This document shows, piece by piece, positions 17,487 to 26,425 of a stretch of 64,000 nt of DNA. The stretch is taken from positions 124,001 through 188,000 of the forward strand of contig CAZBCG010000003.1 of the NCBI GenBank assembly GCA_964490705.1. Direction: 5' to 3'. Every line of letters starts with the position of its first letter. Positions within the stretch are counted from its first letter, which is position 1. The translations under genes and the position numbers were made by a program. Source of the stretch: Fodinibius sp964490705 (lineage in GTDB: Bacteria > Bacteroidota > Rhodothermia > Balneolales > Balneolaceae). The notes under the pieces were generated by a model. That model had not been told where the DNA came from, did no database searches, and worked only from the letters and a program-made list of their open reading frames with translations.

Positions 17487-19931
17487 CTAGTTGTCGGGGA
17501 TCAGTTGCATGGTTCGGAATTGGTTTTCGTTAAAAAAGGTACTGTCCTGATACAAAAATTTATACTGTCCGTTAAGCCAGCTTTCGGTTTGGCCTCCATA
17601 GTATTGCGAAAGCGGATTACCGGATTGACCGGTAGGCATGATTGACAGGGTGTGCGTCATATCCGAAAAATCAACAATGCGCCGAATTGAGGGTCCCAGG
17701 ACCATCTCGTAGGGATCATTCCAGCTGTATTCCCCGTTATTGATTGTCATATCGTGTCCACGAACGGGATACGGGCCTTTACTGAGCAGGTTATCGACGA
17801 TAAGCTTGAGGGCGTTAGAGGCATCGGGTTCATCCGCCGCGCGGCTAAAAAGTTGCGGTTCCAGCGTGATGGTATGGAGCTGTTCCCAACGCCACTCGAA
17901 TGGCTCATTACCCAACTTTTGTTCGAGGAACTCCGTGGCCTCGCTCATACTTTTTACGATGATCTGATCCTGCGTCTCGGTTTGATCATTGGTTTCGATA
18001 TTATCAAAAAAGGAACTGCCATTTCTGAGGATTCGTAATAGCGCACGTTCGGGCATGGCTGAGAATTTTACAAACTGTTCATAAACAGGGACCGTCATTT
18101 CGTCTTTAAATGTGTTGTGAGCTAGCCGGAGTGTAAATACATCCATGATCGAGGCGGCTGTTTCGGAGGGTTCGTAAGAGTAATCCCAATTTTCGAGATA
18201 TGAGATGACGGTCTCGAAGTCATCGTTTTCGGCATTCTTCAGGACGGGCAAAATCAATTTTGTAAGATCGCGGGCATAGAGTGAGATCGCATCATTTTGC
18301 ATTTGCTGAAACGCCTGGGCCGAAAAGGGGATATCCTGCGAAAGGTACTGGCGGATGCGATCATAGCGGGCATCGGGCTCCCAATAGATCGATAGATAGT
18401 GTGGATATTCATTACCTACCGGCGGATTGTTGGCATTGGCCAGCCAGCCGCGCTCGGGATTTATGTTAGACGGCAGCTCATCATAAGGTACAAAGCCGCG
18501 CCAATCCTGAGACGGATCCCAACCGTCGCGCAGCAGAATAGGGCTGGAGCTGCGGATGGGGACATTTGCCGATGACAGCTGTGCAATATTGCCGGCGGTA
18601 TCAGCATACATAAAATGTTGTCCCGGGACTTTAAAGTTGCGTGCGCCCTGCTGGAATTCCTCAAATGATTGGGCCCAGTTCATCGTAAACAGGGCTTCTA
18701 TTTCGTTGCTTACCTCATGACCGGTCCATCGCATGGTGATAACACGATCATCAATATATTGCTGCTCGGGGAACACATCAGAAATTACAGGACCGTGTTT
18801 GGTGAGGCGTCGTGTAAAAAGAGTATCGTCGGCATTTTTAATTTTGATAACTTCTCGTTGATATTCGAAGTCGTTGTAAAGCGGATCGCCGGCCAGCGAG
18901 TCGATAACATATTCTTTGGAGTTTTGCGGATTTACGGCCTCCTGAAAGAAATCAGTGTCATCGAGCATCAAATTGGTGAGCGACCAGGCCAGCTGATCAT
19001 TTTGCCCCAGGATTACGATCGGGGCCCCGGCCAGCGTAGCGCCCGAAAGATTTTGTCCATCGACGTTCAGATGTACTTCATACCACTTGCCGGGCATGTT
19101 GAGTCCCAGATGCGGATCGCCGGCTAGCAGCGGATAATCAGTGGCGGATTTGTCGGCGCTTACCACCCAGGCGTTGCTGCCGACCGAGCTGCCCTGTGTG
19201 CCCATGAGCGCGTTGAGCTGCTCATTTTTTTGTACCAGCGGCATCAGCGCATCCCCCCATTTTGCAGATGTATCGGTAGATTTTTTTTGCGTGATAAAAT
19301 CATTGTTCGGCAGCAGATCAGAAAATTTTTGACTACTCAAATTTTGAGATAGATAGGCATAAGTAAGCTCCGATTTCCAAGCCAGGTTGAGCTCCCACGC
19401 CATCAGTCGTGCAAGGGCAATCGAGTGAGTAATCTTCCATTTAATGGGTTCCATTTCGGCCAGGGTAAACTGGATGGGCAGGCTCTTGGGATGCGCCTCG
19501 ATATAACTGTTTACGCCCTCGGTGTAGGCCTGTAATTGTCGGCGGGTAGAATCCGACAGGGTGGACTCAATCTTTTTGGCGGTTCGCCAAAATCCGATGG
19601 TACGCTGCAGTTTGTCGTAGGGCAGAAGTTTTTTTCCCAGAAATTCGGCAAATCGTCCCTCGGCGGCCATCTGTGAGATCGTCATTTGCCATAGTCGATC
19701 TTGCGCGTGCACATAGCCGAGGCTGTAATACAAATCATGCTTGTCCTCCGCATAAATGTGTGGGACTCCGTGGGAATCCCAGTGAATATTTACTTTTTGA
19801 TGGAGTTCGGGTTGCTCAATCGTTGTTTGATAATCGGGCAGGGGGCGGTAAAACGTCCAATAGATGGCGATACCGCCGATACCCAAGGCAAGAATGAGCA
19901 AGAAAAGAAGAATCCGAAAAAAGGTTTTCAT
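17487..19931 (-). CDS. Penicillin acylase family N-terminal nucleophile hydrolase
   Basis: This 814-residue protein belongs to the penicillin amidase/acylase family. These proteins are made as one chain and cut themselves into alpha and beta subunits. An N-terminal membrane or signal segment spans about 5-26. The self-cleavage and nucleophile site is G251-S252 in VGSNAWVVS, matching the SN-W start of known beta subunits. The alpha region contains HGVPHIYAEDKHDLYYSLGY near 54-73. Family members cleave amide bonds in penicillins, acyl-homoserine lactones, lipopeptides or other acylated amines; the substrate here cannot be read. The gene lies about 95 bases upstream of the GH3/beta-lactamase gene on the same strand and may be co-transcribed with it. 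Confidence 0.92.
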   Translation of the reverse strand: MKTFFRILLFLLILALGIGGIAIYWTFYRPLPDYQTTIEQPELHQKVNIHWDSHGVPHIYAEDKHDLYYSLGYVHAQDRLWQMTISQMAAEGRFAEFLGKKLLPYDKLQRTIGFWRTAKKIESTLSDSTRRQLQAYTEGVNSYIEAHPKSLPIQFTLAEMEPIKWKITHSIALARLMAWELNLAWKSELTYAYLSQNLSSQKFSDLLPNNDFITQKKSTDTSAKWGDALMPLVQKNEQLNALMGTQGSSVGSNAWVVSADKSATDYPLLAGDPHLGLNMPGKWYEVHLNVDGQNLSGATLAGAPIVILGQNDQLAWSLTNLMLDDTDFFQEAVNPQNSKEYVIDSLAGDPLYNDFEYQREVIKIKNADDTLFTRRLTKHGPVISDVFPEQQYIDDRVITMRWTGHEVSNEIEALFTMNWAQSFEEFQQGARNFKVPGQHFMYADTAGNIAQLSSANVPIRSSSPILLRDGWDPSQDWRGFVPYDELPSNINPERGWLANANNPPVGNEYPHYLSIYWEPDARYDRIRQYLSQDIPFSAQAFQQMQNDAISLYARDLTKLILPVLKNAENDDFETVISYLENWDYSYEPSETAASIMDVFTLRLAHNTFKDEMTVPVYEQFVKFSAMPERALLRILRNGSSFFDNIETNDQTETQDQIIVKSMSEATEFLEQKLGNEPFEWRWEQLHTITLEPQLFSRAADEPDASNALKLIVDNLLSKGPYPVRGHDMTINNGEYSWNDPYEMVLGPSIRRIVDFSDMTHTLSIMPTGQSGNPLSQYYGGQTESWLNGQYKFLYQDSTFFNENQFRTMQLIPDN

Positions 19932-20165
19932 AAAAGCCTACATTTTTGACAGTTAGTCAAGAATGTAGCAAACATAGTGATTAATAAATAACGGGTAAAA
20001 GGTTGCAGAACATTGATATTTTTCGTGCTTCTTCATCAATTATTTCTCCCAATTTTGAACGATGATTTTTTTGATGCCGGATTGTTAATCATTGAAAATG
20101 CATCAGAAATTCGATACTCTCTGCCATGAAATATCAACGAAAAATGTTAACAAAACTGTAGATCT

Positions 20166-21020
20166 ATGGATATCAAAAAAGTAGCGGTCATTGGCGGCGG
20201 TACGATGGGCAATGGAATCTCTCACGTTTTTGCGATGAACGGTATTCCTGTTCATCTGGTGGAAACCAGTCAAGACCTGGCCGAAAAAGCCGTCTCAACC
20301 ATCGACAATAACCTGGAGCGGATGGTGAAGAAAGAAAAAATCGACGGTGAACAGAAAGTCCAAACACTTGAAAATATTTCGACCTTTACCGATACTGCCA
20401 AGGCCGTTAGCGATGTGGATCTGGTTGTTGAAGCGGTGCCGGAAAACTTTGAGCTCAAGAAAAAGGTGTTTGCTGAAATTGATGAGGCTGCTCCGGAAAG
20501 TACAATTTTGGCCTCCAATACGTCATCTATCTCTATCACTAAGCTGGCAGCTACAACCTCTCGTCCCGAGCAGTTTATCGGGATGCACTTTTTTAATCCC
20601 GTGCCGGTGATGAAGCTGGTAGAAATTGTGCGCGGACTTGATACTAGTGATGAAACGGTGGATACAATCGAAGAAACAGCGAAGCTGCTCAATAAAAACC
20701 CCGTGGAAGTGGCTGATTATCCCGGCTTTGTGTCTAACCGCGTGTTGATGCCGATGATCAACGAGGCGATATACTGCGTGTATGAAGGCGTGGCCGAGCC
20801 GGAAGATGTGGATTCGGTGATGAAGCTGGGTATGGCGCATCCGATGGGACCGCTGCGACTGGCCGATTTTATTGGATTGGATGTGTGCCTGGATATCCTG
20901 AATGTGCTGCATGATGGGTTTAAAGATCCGAAATATCGTCCGTGTCCGTTGCTGGTAAAAATGGTGGATGCCGGTAAGCTGGGTGATAAAACCGGCGAAG
21001 GATTTTATTCGCACGACTAG
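20166..21020 (+). CDS. hbd: 3-hydroxybutyryl-CoA dehydrogenase
   Basis: This 284-residue enzyme oxidises or forms 3-hydroxyacyl-CoA with NAD(P). The N-terminal Rossmann motif GGGTMG lies at residues 10-15. The family signature is seen as HFFNPVPVMKLVEIV (about 140-154), preceded by ASNTSSISI. The C-terminal domain has GFVSNRVLMPMINEA and ends with GDKTGEGFY. Length matches stand-alone Hbd/PaaH proteins rather than the large fatty acid oxidation fusions. It is a single gene; a palindromic terminator follows. Likely roles are fatty acid, phenylacetate or polyhydroxybutyrate metabolism; context does not discriminate. Confidence 0.94.
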   Translation: MDIKKVAVIGGGTMGNGISHVFAMNGIPVHLVETSQDLAEKAVSTIDNNLERMVKKEKIDGEQKVQTLENISTFTDTAKAVSDVDLVVEAVPENFELKKKVFAEIDEAAPESTILASNTSSISITKLAATTSRPEQFIGMHFFNPVPVMKLVEIVRGLDTSDETVDTIEETAKLLNKNPVEVADYPGFVSNRVLMPMINEAIYCVYEGVAEPEDVDSVMKLGMAHPMGPLRLADFIGLDVCLDILNVLHDGFKDPKYRPCPLLVKMVDAGKLGDKTGEGFYSHD

Positions 21021-21037
21021 GTTGACCCTCTTTTGTT

Positions 21038-21067
21038 TTCTCCCTGTTAACAGGGAGAAAGATTTTT
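21038..21067 (+). terminator. Intrinsic terminator after hbd
   Basis: TTCTCCCTGTT and AACAGGGAGAA form a perfect, nearly loopless palindrome of 22 bases (21038-21059). It is followed shortly by a T run (GATTTTTT). Confidence 0.75.
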
Positions 21068-21099
21068 TAATTTCTGTTTTATTCTCTTTTAAAAGAGTG

Positions 21100-21124
21100 C
21101 CTCTCCCTAATCTTTAGGGAGAGG
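21100..21124. repeat. Second palindrome downstream of hbd
   Basis: CCTCTCCCTAA and TTAGGGAGAGG pair across a TCT loop. It carries the same TCTCCCT core as the terminator 60 bases upstream, so the two look like parts of one palindromic repeat element lying between convergent genes. Confidence 0.6.
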
Positions 21125-21168
21125 ATAGGAGTGGGTAAAAGATGATTTCCAAAAAGTAGGTCGCCGTT

Positions 21169-21489
21169 TTACCAAAACTTCCAATAACTGATATAGGCCT
21201 TCAGCTTATCCGTAAAATACTGTCCCTGGAACCATCCATAGATAATGCATATTGCCAGAAAAGAAACGACAGCAATATTGGTTAAGTCGCCAACGAGGGC
21301 AACAGTATGATGTGCACTGGAAAACATATAGAGCCCAAAAATGCCGGGGCCGGGAAACATCCAAAAGCCAATAATATTTACGAGGATAAAGCCCAGCAGC
21401 AGTGCAAAAAGGGCATATTTCGTTCGCTCAAAGGCCGTTGGCACGCGACTGTGGGTTGTCTGATCTATCTGAATATCGTTTTCGTCCAT
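21169..21489 (-). CDS. Small membrane protein of unknown function
   Basis: This 106-residue protein is not recognised. It has two clear transmembrane segments, at about 25-55 (ALFALLLGFILVNIIGFWMF plus flanks) and 63-88 (VALVGDLTNIAVVSFLAICII). A charged N-terminus of about 22 residues precedes them, and an aromatic C-terminal tail (YISYWKFW) follows. The pair of histidines in SSAHHTVAL lies between the helices. It is a single gene, convergent with hbd, with no other gene on its strand close by. No function is proposed. Confidence 0.72.
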   Translation of the reverse strand: MDENDIQIDQTTHSRVPTAFERTKYALFALLLGFILVNIIGFWMFPGPGIFGLYMFSSAHHTVALVGDLTNIAVVSFLAICIIYGWFQGQYFTDKLKAYISYWKFW

Positions 21490-21658
21490 TGCTGTACTAG
21501 TTCTTGATGTATTCTGCTATAAACTACAAAGAATCTCAAGAAATGAAATTAGTCTGAGGCGACATGCCCCTGTAAAAATATTTAGTCCGGTTTCCATTTT
21601 TGTCAGATTCTTGTTATTTCTTGAATCAATGATATTGCAGTATAAATAAAATAAGGAT

Positions 21659-22645
21659 ATGAAAACGATTCAGATTCCCACGCCACGACAAATTGAACAA
21701 TCCAGAGAAAAGCTGGGCGACAGGGTGCGTCGAACGCCGGTTTGGGAGTGGAAAAGCGATGTTGCTGAACAGTTATTGGGAGAAGGTACCCGCGCTTTTT
21801 TGAAGCTGGAGCTCTTTCAGTATGCCGGAAGCTTTAAGCCGCGCGGCGCGCTGATGAATATGTTGGATTTGTCTGATGAGCAGCTTCAAAACGGTGTTAC
21901 GGCTGTGAGTGCGGGCAATCATGCCATCGCCGTGGCGTATGCGGCGCAATCGCTGGGGACGACTGCGAAGGTGGTAATGCCTAAAACGGCCAACCAATTT
22001 CGTGTTGACAAGTGCAAATCCCATGGCGCACATGTAGAGCTGGTGGATGATGTGCATATCGCCTTTCACCGGGTGAAGGAGATTGAAGAGGAGGAAAATC
22101 GCGCATTTATTCATCCCTTTGAGGGAGAGCAGACTGCACTGGGTACGGCTACTGTGGGATTCGAGCTGCAGCAACAGGTAGCTGATCTGGACGCAGTGAT
22201 CGTGCCCATAGGAGGCGGCGGACTTTGTGCGGGCATTGCTACGGCTATCAAGCAGACGATTAACGAGTGCAAGGTGTATGGCGTTGAGCCGACCGGTGCC
22301 GACAGCATGAGCAAGAGCCGCGAAGCCGGCGAAGCAGTGGAGATTGACAACGTTGATACCATTGCAGACAGCTTGGGTGCACCGCATGCCGCGCCCTACA
22401 GTTTTAGTCTCTGTCAGCGTTTTGTGGATGATGTTGTTACGATCACCGATCTGCAGATGGCCCAGGTGATGCGCACCATGTTTGAGGAGCTGAAGCTGGC
22501 GGTAGAACCGGCGGGTGCTTCGGCACTGGCCGCTGCAGCGGGGCCGCTTTCGGATCGAATTGCTGGCAAAAAAGTAGGAATTATTGTCTGCGGCACGAAT
22601 ATTGACACCCAGAGCTTTCAGACGATTTTAGATAATACCAAGTAG
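21659..22645 (+). CDS. ilvA: Threonine/serine dehydratase, PLP-dependent
   Basis: This 328-residue fold-type II PLP enzyme resembles catabolic or biosynthetic threonine ammonia-lyase (threonine to 2-oxobutanoate). The PLP lysine is K60 in YAGSFKPRGA. The phosphate-binding glycine loop is PIGGGGLCAGIA at about 181-192. It lacks the C-terminal ACT-like regulatory domain of long IlvA, so it is a short TdcB/serine racemase-like form and feedback control is unlikely. An L-threonine aldolase gene follows 69 bases later on the same strand, so both act on threonine. The exact substrate (threonine, serine or hydroxyaspartate) is not certain, so the gene symbol is tentative. Confidence 0.85.
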   Translation: MKTIQIPTPRQIEQSREKLGDRVRRTPVWEWKSDVAEQLLGEGTRAFLKLELFQYAGSFKPRGALMNMLDLSDEQLQNGVTAVSAGNHAIAVAYAAQSLGTTAKVVMPKTANQFRVDKCKSHGAHVELVDDVHIAFHRVKEIEEEENRAFIHPFEGEQTALGTATVGFELQQQVADLDAVIVPIGGGGLCAGIATAIKQTINECKVYGVEPTGADSMSKSREAGEAVEIDNVDTIADSLGAPHAAPYSFSLCQRFVDDVVTITDLQMAQVMRTMFEELKLAVEPAGASALAAAAGPLSDRIAGKKVGIIVCGTNIDTQSFQTILDNTK

Positions 22646-22662
22646 TAAAACACTCGTATGTA

Positions 22663-22690
22663 GTGTCATCCTGAACTTGTTTCAGGATCT
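22663..22690. repeat. Dispersed repeat copy 1 (GTGTCATCCTGAA palindrome)
   Basis: The sequence contains ATCCTGAA, a short loop and TTCAGGAT. It differs from a second copy at 56100-56127 at only two positions, both in the loop. It lies between the dehydratase and aldolase genes and looks like a REP-type intergenic repeat. Confidence 0.7.
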
Positions 22691-22714
22691 GTATTAATAT
22701 AGCAGGATCTATTT

Positions 22715-23734
22715 ATGATTGATCTACGAAGTGATACGGTAACGACTCCAACTGCCGAAATGCGTCAGGCGATGGCCAAAGCTGAAGTCGGTGATGATGT
22801 TTTTCAAGAAGATCCTACCGTAAATAAATTGGAAGAAAAGGTAGCTCAGCTTTTTGGGTTCGAAGCAGGCTTATTCGTCCCAAGCGGCACAATGGCCAAC
22901 CAGTTGAGTATCAATATTTTGACAGATCAGGGCGATGAGGTTCTGATTGAAGAGACTGGGCATATCTTTAATTATGAATCTACTGCTTCGGCTCATTTGT
23001 CATCCGTCTTGCTAAAAACGTTGAACGGGAATAAAGGCAAGCTCTCTGTTGATTTGCTTAACAATCAGGTTCGCGGTTCGCATGACTGGGATCCCAAGAC
23101 CAAGGTTATCGCGCTGGAAAACTCTACCAACAAGGGGGGAGGCTGTTGCTACTCAGATCGCGAACTGACCGAAATCCGAAGTTTTGCCGATAAACACGAT
23201 TTACGGGTTCACCTGGATGGTGCTCGCATCTGGAATGCGATGACGGCAACAGAAACGGATCCGAATTTCTACAGCTCCATAGCCGATACGCTTTCGGTGG
23301 CCTTTAGCAAGGGATTGGGTGCTCCCGTGGGATCGATGGTGTTATCATCCCAAGAAAATATTAGTGAGGCCCGCCGAATGCGCAAGATGTGGGGCGGGGG
23401 CATGCGGCAGATTGGCATTTTGGCAGCGGCTGCAGATTATGCTATCGATCATCATTATCCACTGTTGCAAGATGATCATCGACGAGCCAGCGAACTTGCC
23501 CAGACCATTGCCGAGTGCAGTCAATTGACTATTGATTTGGATTCCGTGGAAACCAACATCCTTATTTTTGATGTAAAAGGGCAGTCGGCCGAGTCGGTGG
23601 TAGATCAGCTGAAGGAAAACGGCATCCGGCTGGTACCGTTCGGACCTCAGACACTGCGTGCCACCTTCCACTTTCAAATTACGGATGAAGATCTGGACGT
23701 AGTTCAATCAGCTTTTAAGGAGTTGTTTGGCTAG
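22715..23734 (+). CDS. ltaE: Low-specificity L-threonine aldolase
   Basis: This 339-residue PLP enzyme cleaves L-threonine or L-allo-threonine to glycine and acetaldehyde. The N-terminus MIDLRSDTVTTPTAEMR is typical. GDDVFQEDPTVNKLE follows, and the PLP lysine is K199 in SVAFSKGLGAPVGS. HLDGARIWNA (about 166-175) carries the cofactor-binding aspartate. Length and motifs fit the family exactly. It lies behind the threonine dehydratase, and only two bases separate its stop from the convergent 150-residue gene. Confidence 0.95.
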   Translation: MIDLRSDTVTTPTAEMRQAMAKAEVGDDVFQEDPTVNKLEEKVAQLFGFEAGLFVPSGTMANQLSINILTDQGDEVLIEETGHIFNYESTASAHLSSVLLKTLNGNKGKLSVDLLNNQVRGSHDWDPKTKVIALENSTNKGGGCCYSDRELTEIRSFADKHDLRVHLDGARIWNAMTATETDPNFYSSIADTLSVAFSKGLGAPVGSMVLSSQENISEARRMRKMWGGGMRQIGILAAAADYAIDHHYPLLQDDHRRASELAQTIAECSQLTIDLDSVETNILIFDVKGQSAESVVDQLKENGIRLVPFGPQTLRATFHFQITDEDLDVVQSAFKELFG

Positions 23735-23736
23735 CC

Positions 23737-24189
23737 CTACTCTAACTTTTCATCACTATTGTAGGATTCAAACGCCGGATGATCCCGATCAATGTATTGG
23801 AGCTGCATGGTTTCAAAAGCACCCATCTCAAGCCTGATGTAGGGACTTACAGTTTTCAGGAATTGCCAAAACCAGCTGTCTTCCATACCGCTTTCCAGTT
23901 CTTCGCGATAGGCTTCTAATGCCATATCAAGATATTCCTGTCCTTTAAAAGGACGCTGATAGTATTGATTTTCCCTCGGCACGCTAAAGGTGCCCATTTC
24001 CGTCAGTGAGCCGCCTGATATAGAACGATCGAACTGGCGGCCCAGATTAATGCTTCGAAATTCTTCCGGTTCTTCCCTGATATCGATGGTTGTGGTATCG
24101 GTTTCCTGTGCCAATGACAATAAGGGCACAAGCAACAGGAAAGAGCACAACATCAGAAAAGAAAATGAGTGTCTGGTAGAAGTTTGCAA
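23737..24189 (-). CDS. Secreted hypothetical protein
   Basis: This 150-residue protein is unrecognised. A signal peptide is clear (hydrophobic core LMLCSFLLLVPLLSLAQ, cleavage near residue 27). The mature part is acidic, with two glutamate-rich helices (YLDMALEAYREELESG) and a WFWQFLKTV segment. The start used here is a TTG at 24189, because it supplies the basic residues R6 and H7 of a normal signal peptide; the first ATG at 24153 would remove them. It ends two bases from ltaE. The argD gene lies upstream on the same strand, 45 bases away, so both could share a transcript. Confidence 0.68.
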   Translation of the reverse strand: MQTSTRHSFSFLMLCSFLLLVPLLSLAQETDTTTIDIREEPEEFRSINLGRQFDRSISGGSLTEMGTFSVPRENQYYQRPFKGQEYLDMALEAYREELESGMEDSWFWQFLKTVSPYIRLEMGAFETMQLQYIDRDHPAFESYNSDEKLE

Positions 24190-24234
24190 GCGCTTGGTTT
24201 CTGTTGGATTTCAAATGTTATAACAGAATACAGC

Positions 24235-25428
24235 TCAATTTGTTTTACGAACCGGGGCCATTTTTTTGACGGCCTCGATAAGCACTTCGGCAAGTGTTGT
24301 CAGATCTTGCTTGTCGGTAACCAGCGGAGGCACTAGCCGGAGGACGTTTCCCTGTGTGCAGTTGGAGAGCACGTCTTGGTGCATCATCTCTTCCACGACC
24401 GCTCGTCCTTCAAAGGAAAGTTCAACGCCGATCATCAATCCTTTGCCTCGAATATCGGTAATTTCCGGAATATCCGAGCTCTTTTTACGGAGCATATTTT
24501 TCAAGAATGCTCCTTTTTCATGTGTCTGATTTACGAGGTCGTCATCCAACACCGTGTGCAGTGCTGCCAGTGATGCCGTGCAGGCTAGGGGATTGCCACC
24601 ATAGGTACTTCCGTGGTCGCCGTAGGTCATTGTGCCGGCCACTTCATCTGTGCAGACCATCCCGCCAATGGGGAAACCGCCGCCCATTGCTTTAGCTATA
24701 CCAATAATATCCGGACGGACATCATAGTGCTCAAAACCAAACATTTTGCCGGTTCGCGCAATGCCGGTTTGTACTTCATCAACAATCAAGAGGGCATTGT
24801 GGGCATCACAAAGTTCCTGGATCTTAGTCATAAAATCCTGCGAAGCCACATGCAGTCCGCCCGAGCCCTGAATCGGTTCAATGACAACGCCGAGTGTCTG
24901 GTCGGTAAAAGCATCAGAAAGAGCATCGAGGTCGTTCATCGGCACTTCGCGAAATCCCTGTAAAAGCGGATCATAGCCCTTTGAATACTTTTCCATACCC
25001 ATAGAGATGGTCCCCATGGTTCGCCCGTGAAAGGCATTGCTTATGGTGATAATAGGGCCCTTTTTCTGGTGAGCGCGGCCATATCTGCGTGCAGCTTTAA
25101 GGCATGCTTCCATTGCCTCACCGCCGCTGTTGCAGAGGAACCCTTTGTCGAGTCCCGATAGTTTTGCCAGCAGCTTCAACAGTTGTGCCTGCGGCTTGCT
25201 GTAATAAAAATTGGAGATATGCATGAGCTGTTCCACTTGCTCCTGTACAGCTTTTACAACATTGGGATGACAGTGTCCCAAACTGTTCACTGCAATACCC
25301 GCCAAAGCGTCAATATATTTGTTGTCGTTGTCGTCCCAGACGTGGGCACCTTTTCCTTTAACTAGGGTGATGGGAAACCGGTTATAAACGGGTAGATGAT
25401 ACTGTTCTGTTAACTGCTGAAAATCCAT
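24235..25428 (-). CDS. argD: Acetylornithine aminotransferase-like class III aminotransferase
   Basis: This 397-residue PLP aminotransferase fits acetylornithine/succinylornithine aminotransferase in length and motifs. It has ALAGIAVNSLGHCHP near 41-55 and the phosphate site NSGGEAMEA at 100-108. VIEPIQGSGG follows, then DEVQTGIARTGKMF at 217-230, and the PLP lysine K246 in GIAKAMGGGFPIG. The reaction converts N-acetylglutamate semialdehyde to acetylornithine in arginine synthesis; some relatives act on succinylornithine or lysine intermediates. No other arg gene is adjacent, so the arginine role is inferred from the family. A secreted hypothetical gene follows. Confidence 0.88.
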   Translation of the reverse strand: MDFQQLTEQYHLPVYNRFPITLVKGKGAHVWDDNDNKYIDALAGIAVNSLGHCHPNVVKAVQEQVEQLMHISNFYYSKPQAQLLKLLAKLSGLDKGFLCNSGGEAMEACLKAARRYGRAHQKKGPIITISNAFHGRTMGTISMGMEKYSKGYDPLLQGFREVPMNDLDALSDAFTDQTLGVVIEPIQGSGGLHVASQDFMTKIQELCDAHNALLIVDEVQTGIARTGKMFGFEHYDVRPDIIGIAKAMGGGFPIGGMVCTDEVAGTMTYGDHGSTYGGNPLACTASLAALHTVLDDDLVNQTHEKGAFLKNMLRKKSSDIPEITDIRGKGLMIGVELSFEGRAVVEEMMHQDVLSNCTQGNVLRLVPPLVTDKQDLTTLAEVLIEAVKKMAPVRKTN

Positions 25429-26314
25429 GTAAAGTTGGTCTTTAAAAAATCCCCAAAAGAGTATTAAACATCGGGATTATGTAACCCAAATGTGATTGGA
25501 AGAAGTTTCATCAATAGTAACAAAAAATAAAGGGAACTCAGAAATTTTCAGTGATGGGGGAACCATATTAAGTGAGTTGAGGATATCCGATTGGTATATG
25601 ATTTACTCTTAAAGCAGGAGGGAGAAAGAGATGCAAAAAAGCGAAAGATATGTTTCCCATGTGTATGTCTTATTTGAGTAAGTTTTGATGCTGGATTTGG
25701 ATAGTGAAGTCATCTCAAATATCGAAAATGATTTGTGCTGGACATTTTGGCAGAAAAATAAGGGAAGTCCATCAGGTTGGACTTCAATAAATGTTAGATA
25801 AATGGATGCCAAGCACTTACGGGAATTTATGAAAGCCTGTCTGTAGTTTTGTCCTTTAGGACTCGAAAAAGCTCATAGAAAAATTGTCAAGTTAAATATT
25901 CATGAATGATTTATTGCCGTAACTCATTGGGAGAGAATAAGTAATAGATATTAGTTATGTGCAGGTGTTTATATTGTGTATGGTAGGTTCTGTGCCGGAC
26001 TTAAATAATTTAGGTCTTAGGATGCTCGTTTATTCGAGGGAAGTGGTAATATTAAATTGTGATCTATGTAAGTATATAATTATCAGTAGGTTAGGGAGGA
26101 TTAGTTTTGGGCTATTGGCTTATACTACAAGAAACTCATACCACCTAAATAATTTAGTAAAACCCCCTGTTTAGAATGATAAGACAATTTAGCATAATAT
26201 TTAATATTGATATAAATATATGATATATAGTAATTTATAGATTTTATATAAAGTTAAATTTAATAAAATAAACTTTATAAAGGGATAATATTTGAGAAAT
26301 GGAGGAATTTTTAT
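25429..26314. other. AT-rich gene-free region of nearly 0.9 kb
   Basis: No frame here has codon use, a start or a recognisable protein resembling the neighbours. The longest frames, about 60-70 codons on either strand, look accidental. AT content rises strongly from about 26150 to 26300, where long A and T tracts occur. The argD promoter should lie near the left end, and the tex terminator borders the right. It could be a decayed gene or a site for DNA binding, but nothing in it identifies an RNA gene. Confidence 0.5.
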
Positions 26315-26356
26315 CAAAAAAAGAAAGGCCGCCGAAAAATAATCGACAGCCTTTCC
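26315..26356 (-). terminator. Intrinsic terminator of tex
   Basis: On the minus strand the stem GAAAGGCTGTCGA pairs, with two mismatches, with TCGGCGGCCTTTC around an AT-rich loop. It is followed by a run of seven T residues. It lies about 70 bases after the tex stop codon. Confidence 0.8.
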
Positions 26357-26425
26357 AGGAAAATTACTAAATGAATTAGGGTTAGAACTCGATCATATTG
26401 TACTCCCTAATTTTGAAACGTTATG

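Noticed and set aside
25609..26174. Short frames of 60-71 codons in the AT-rich spacer
   Set aside because: They have no supporting ribosome site in phase with a sensible protein, and composition suggests chance.
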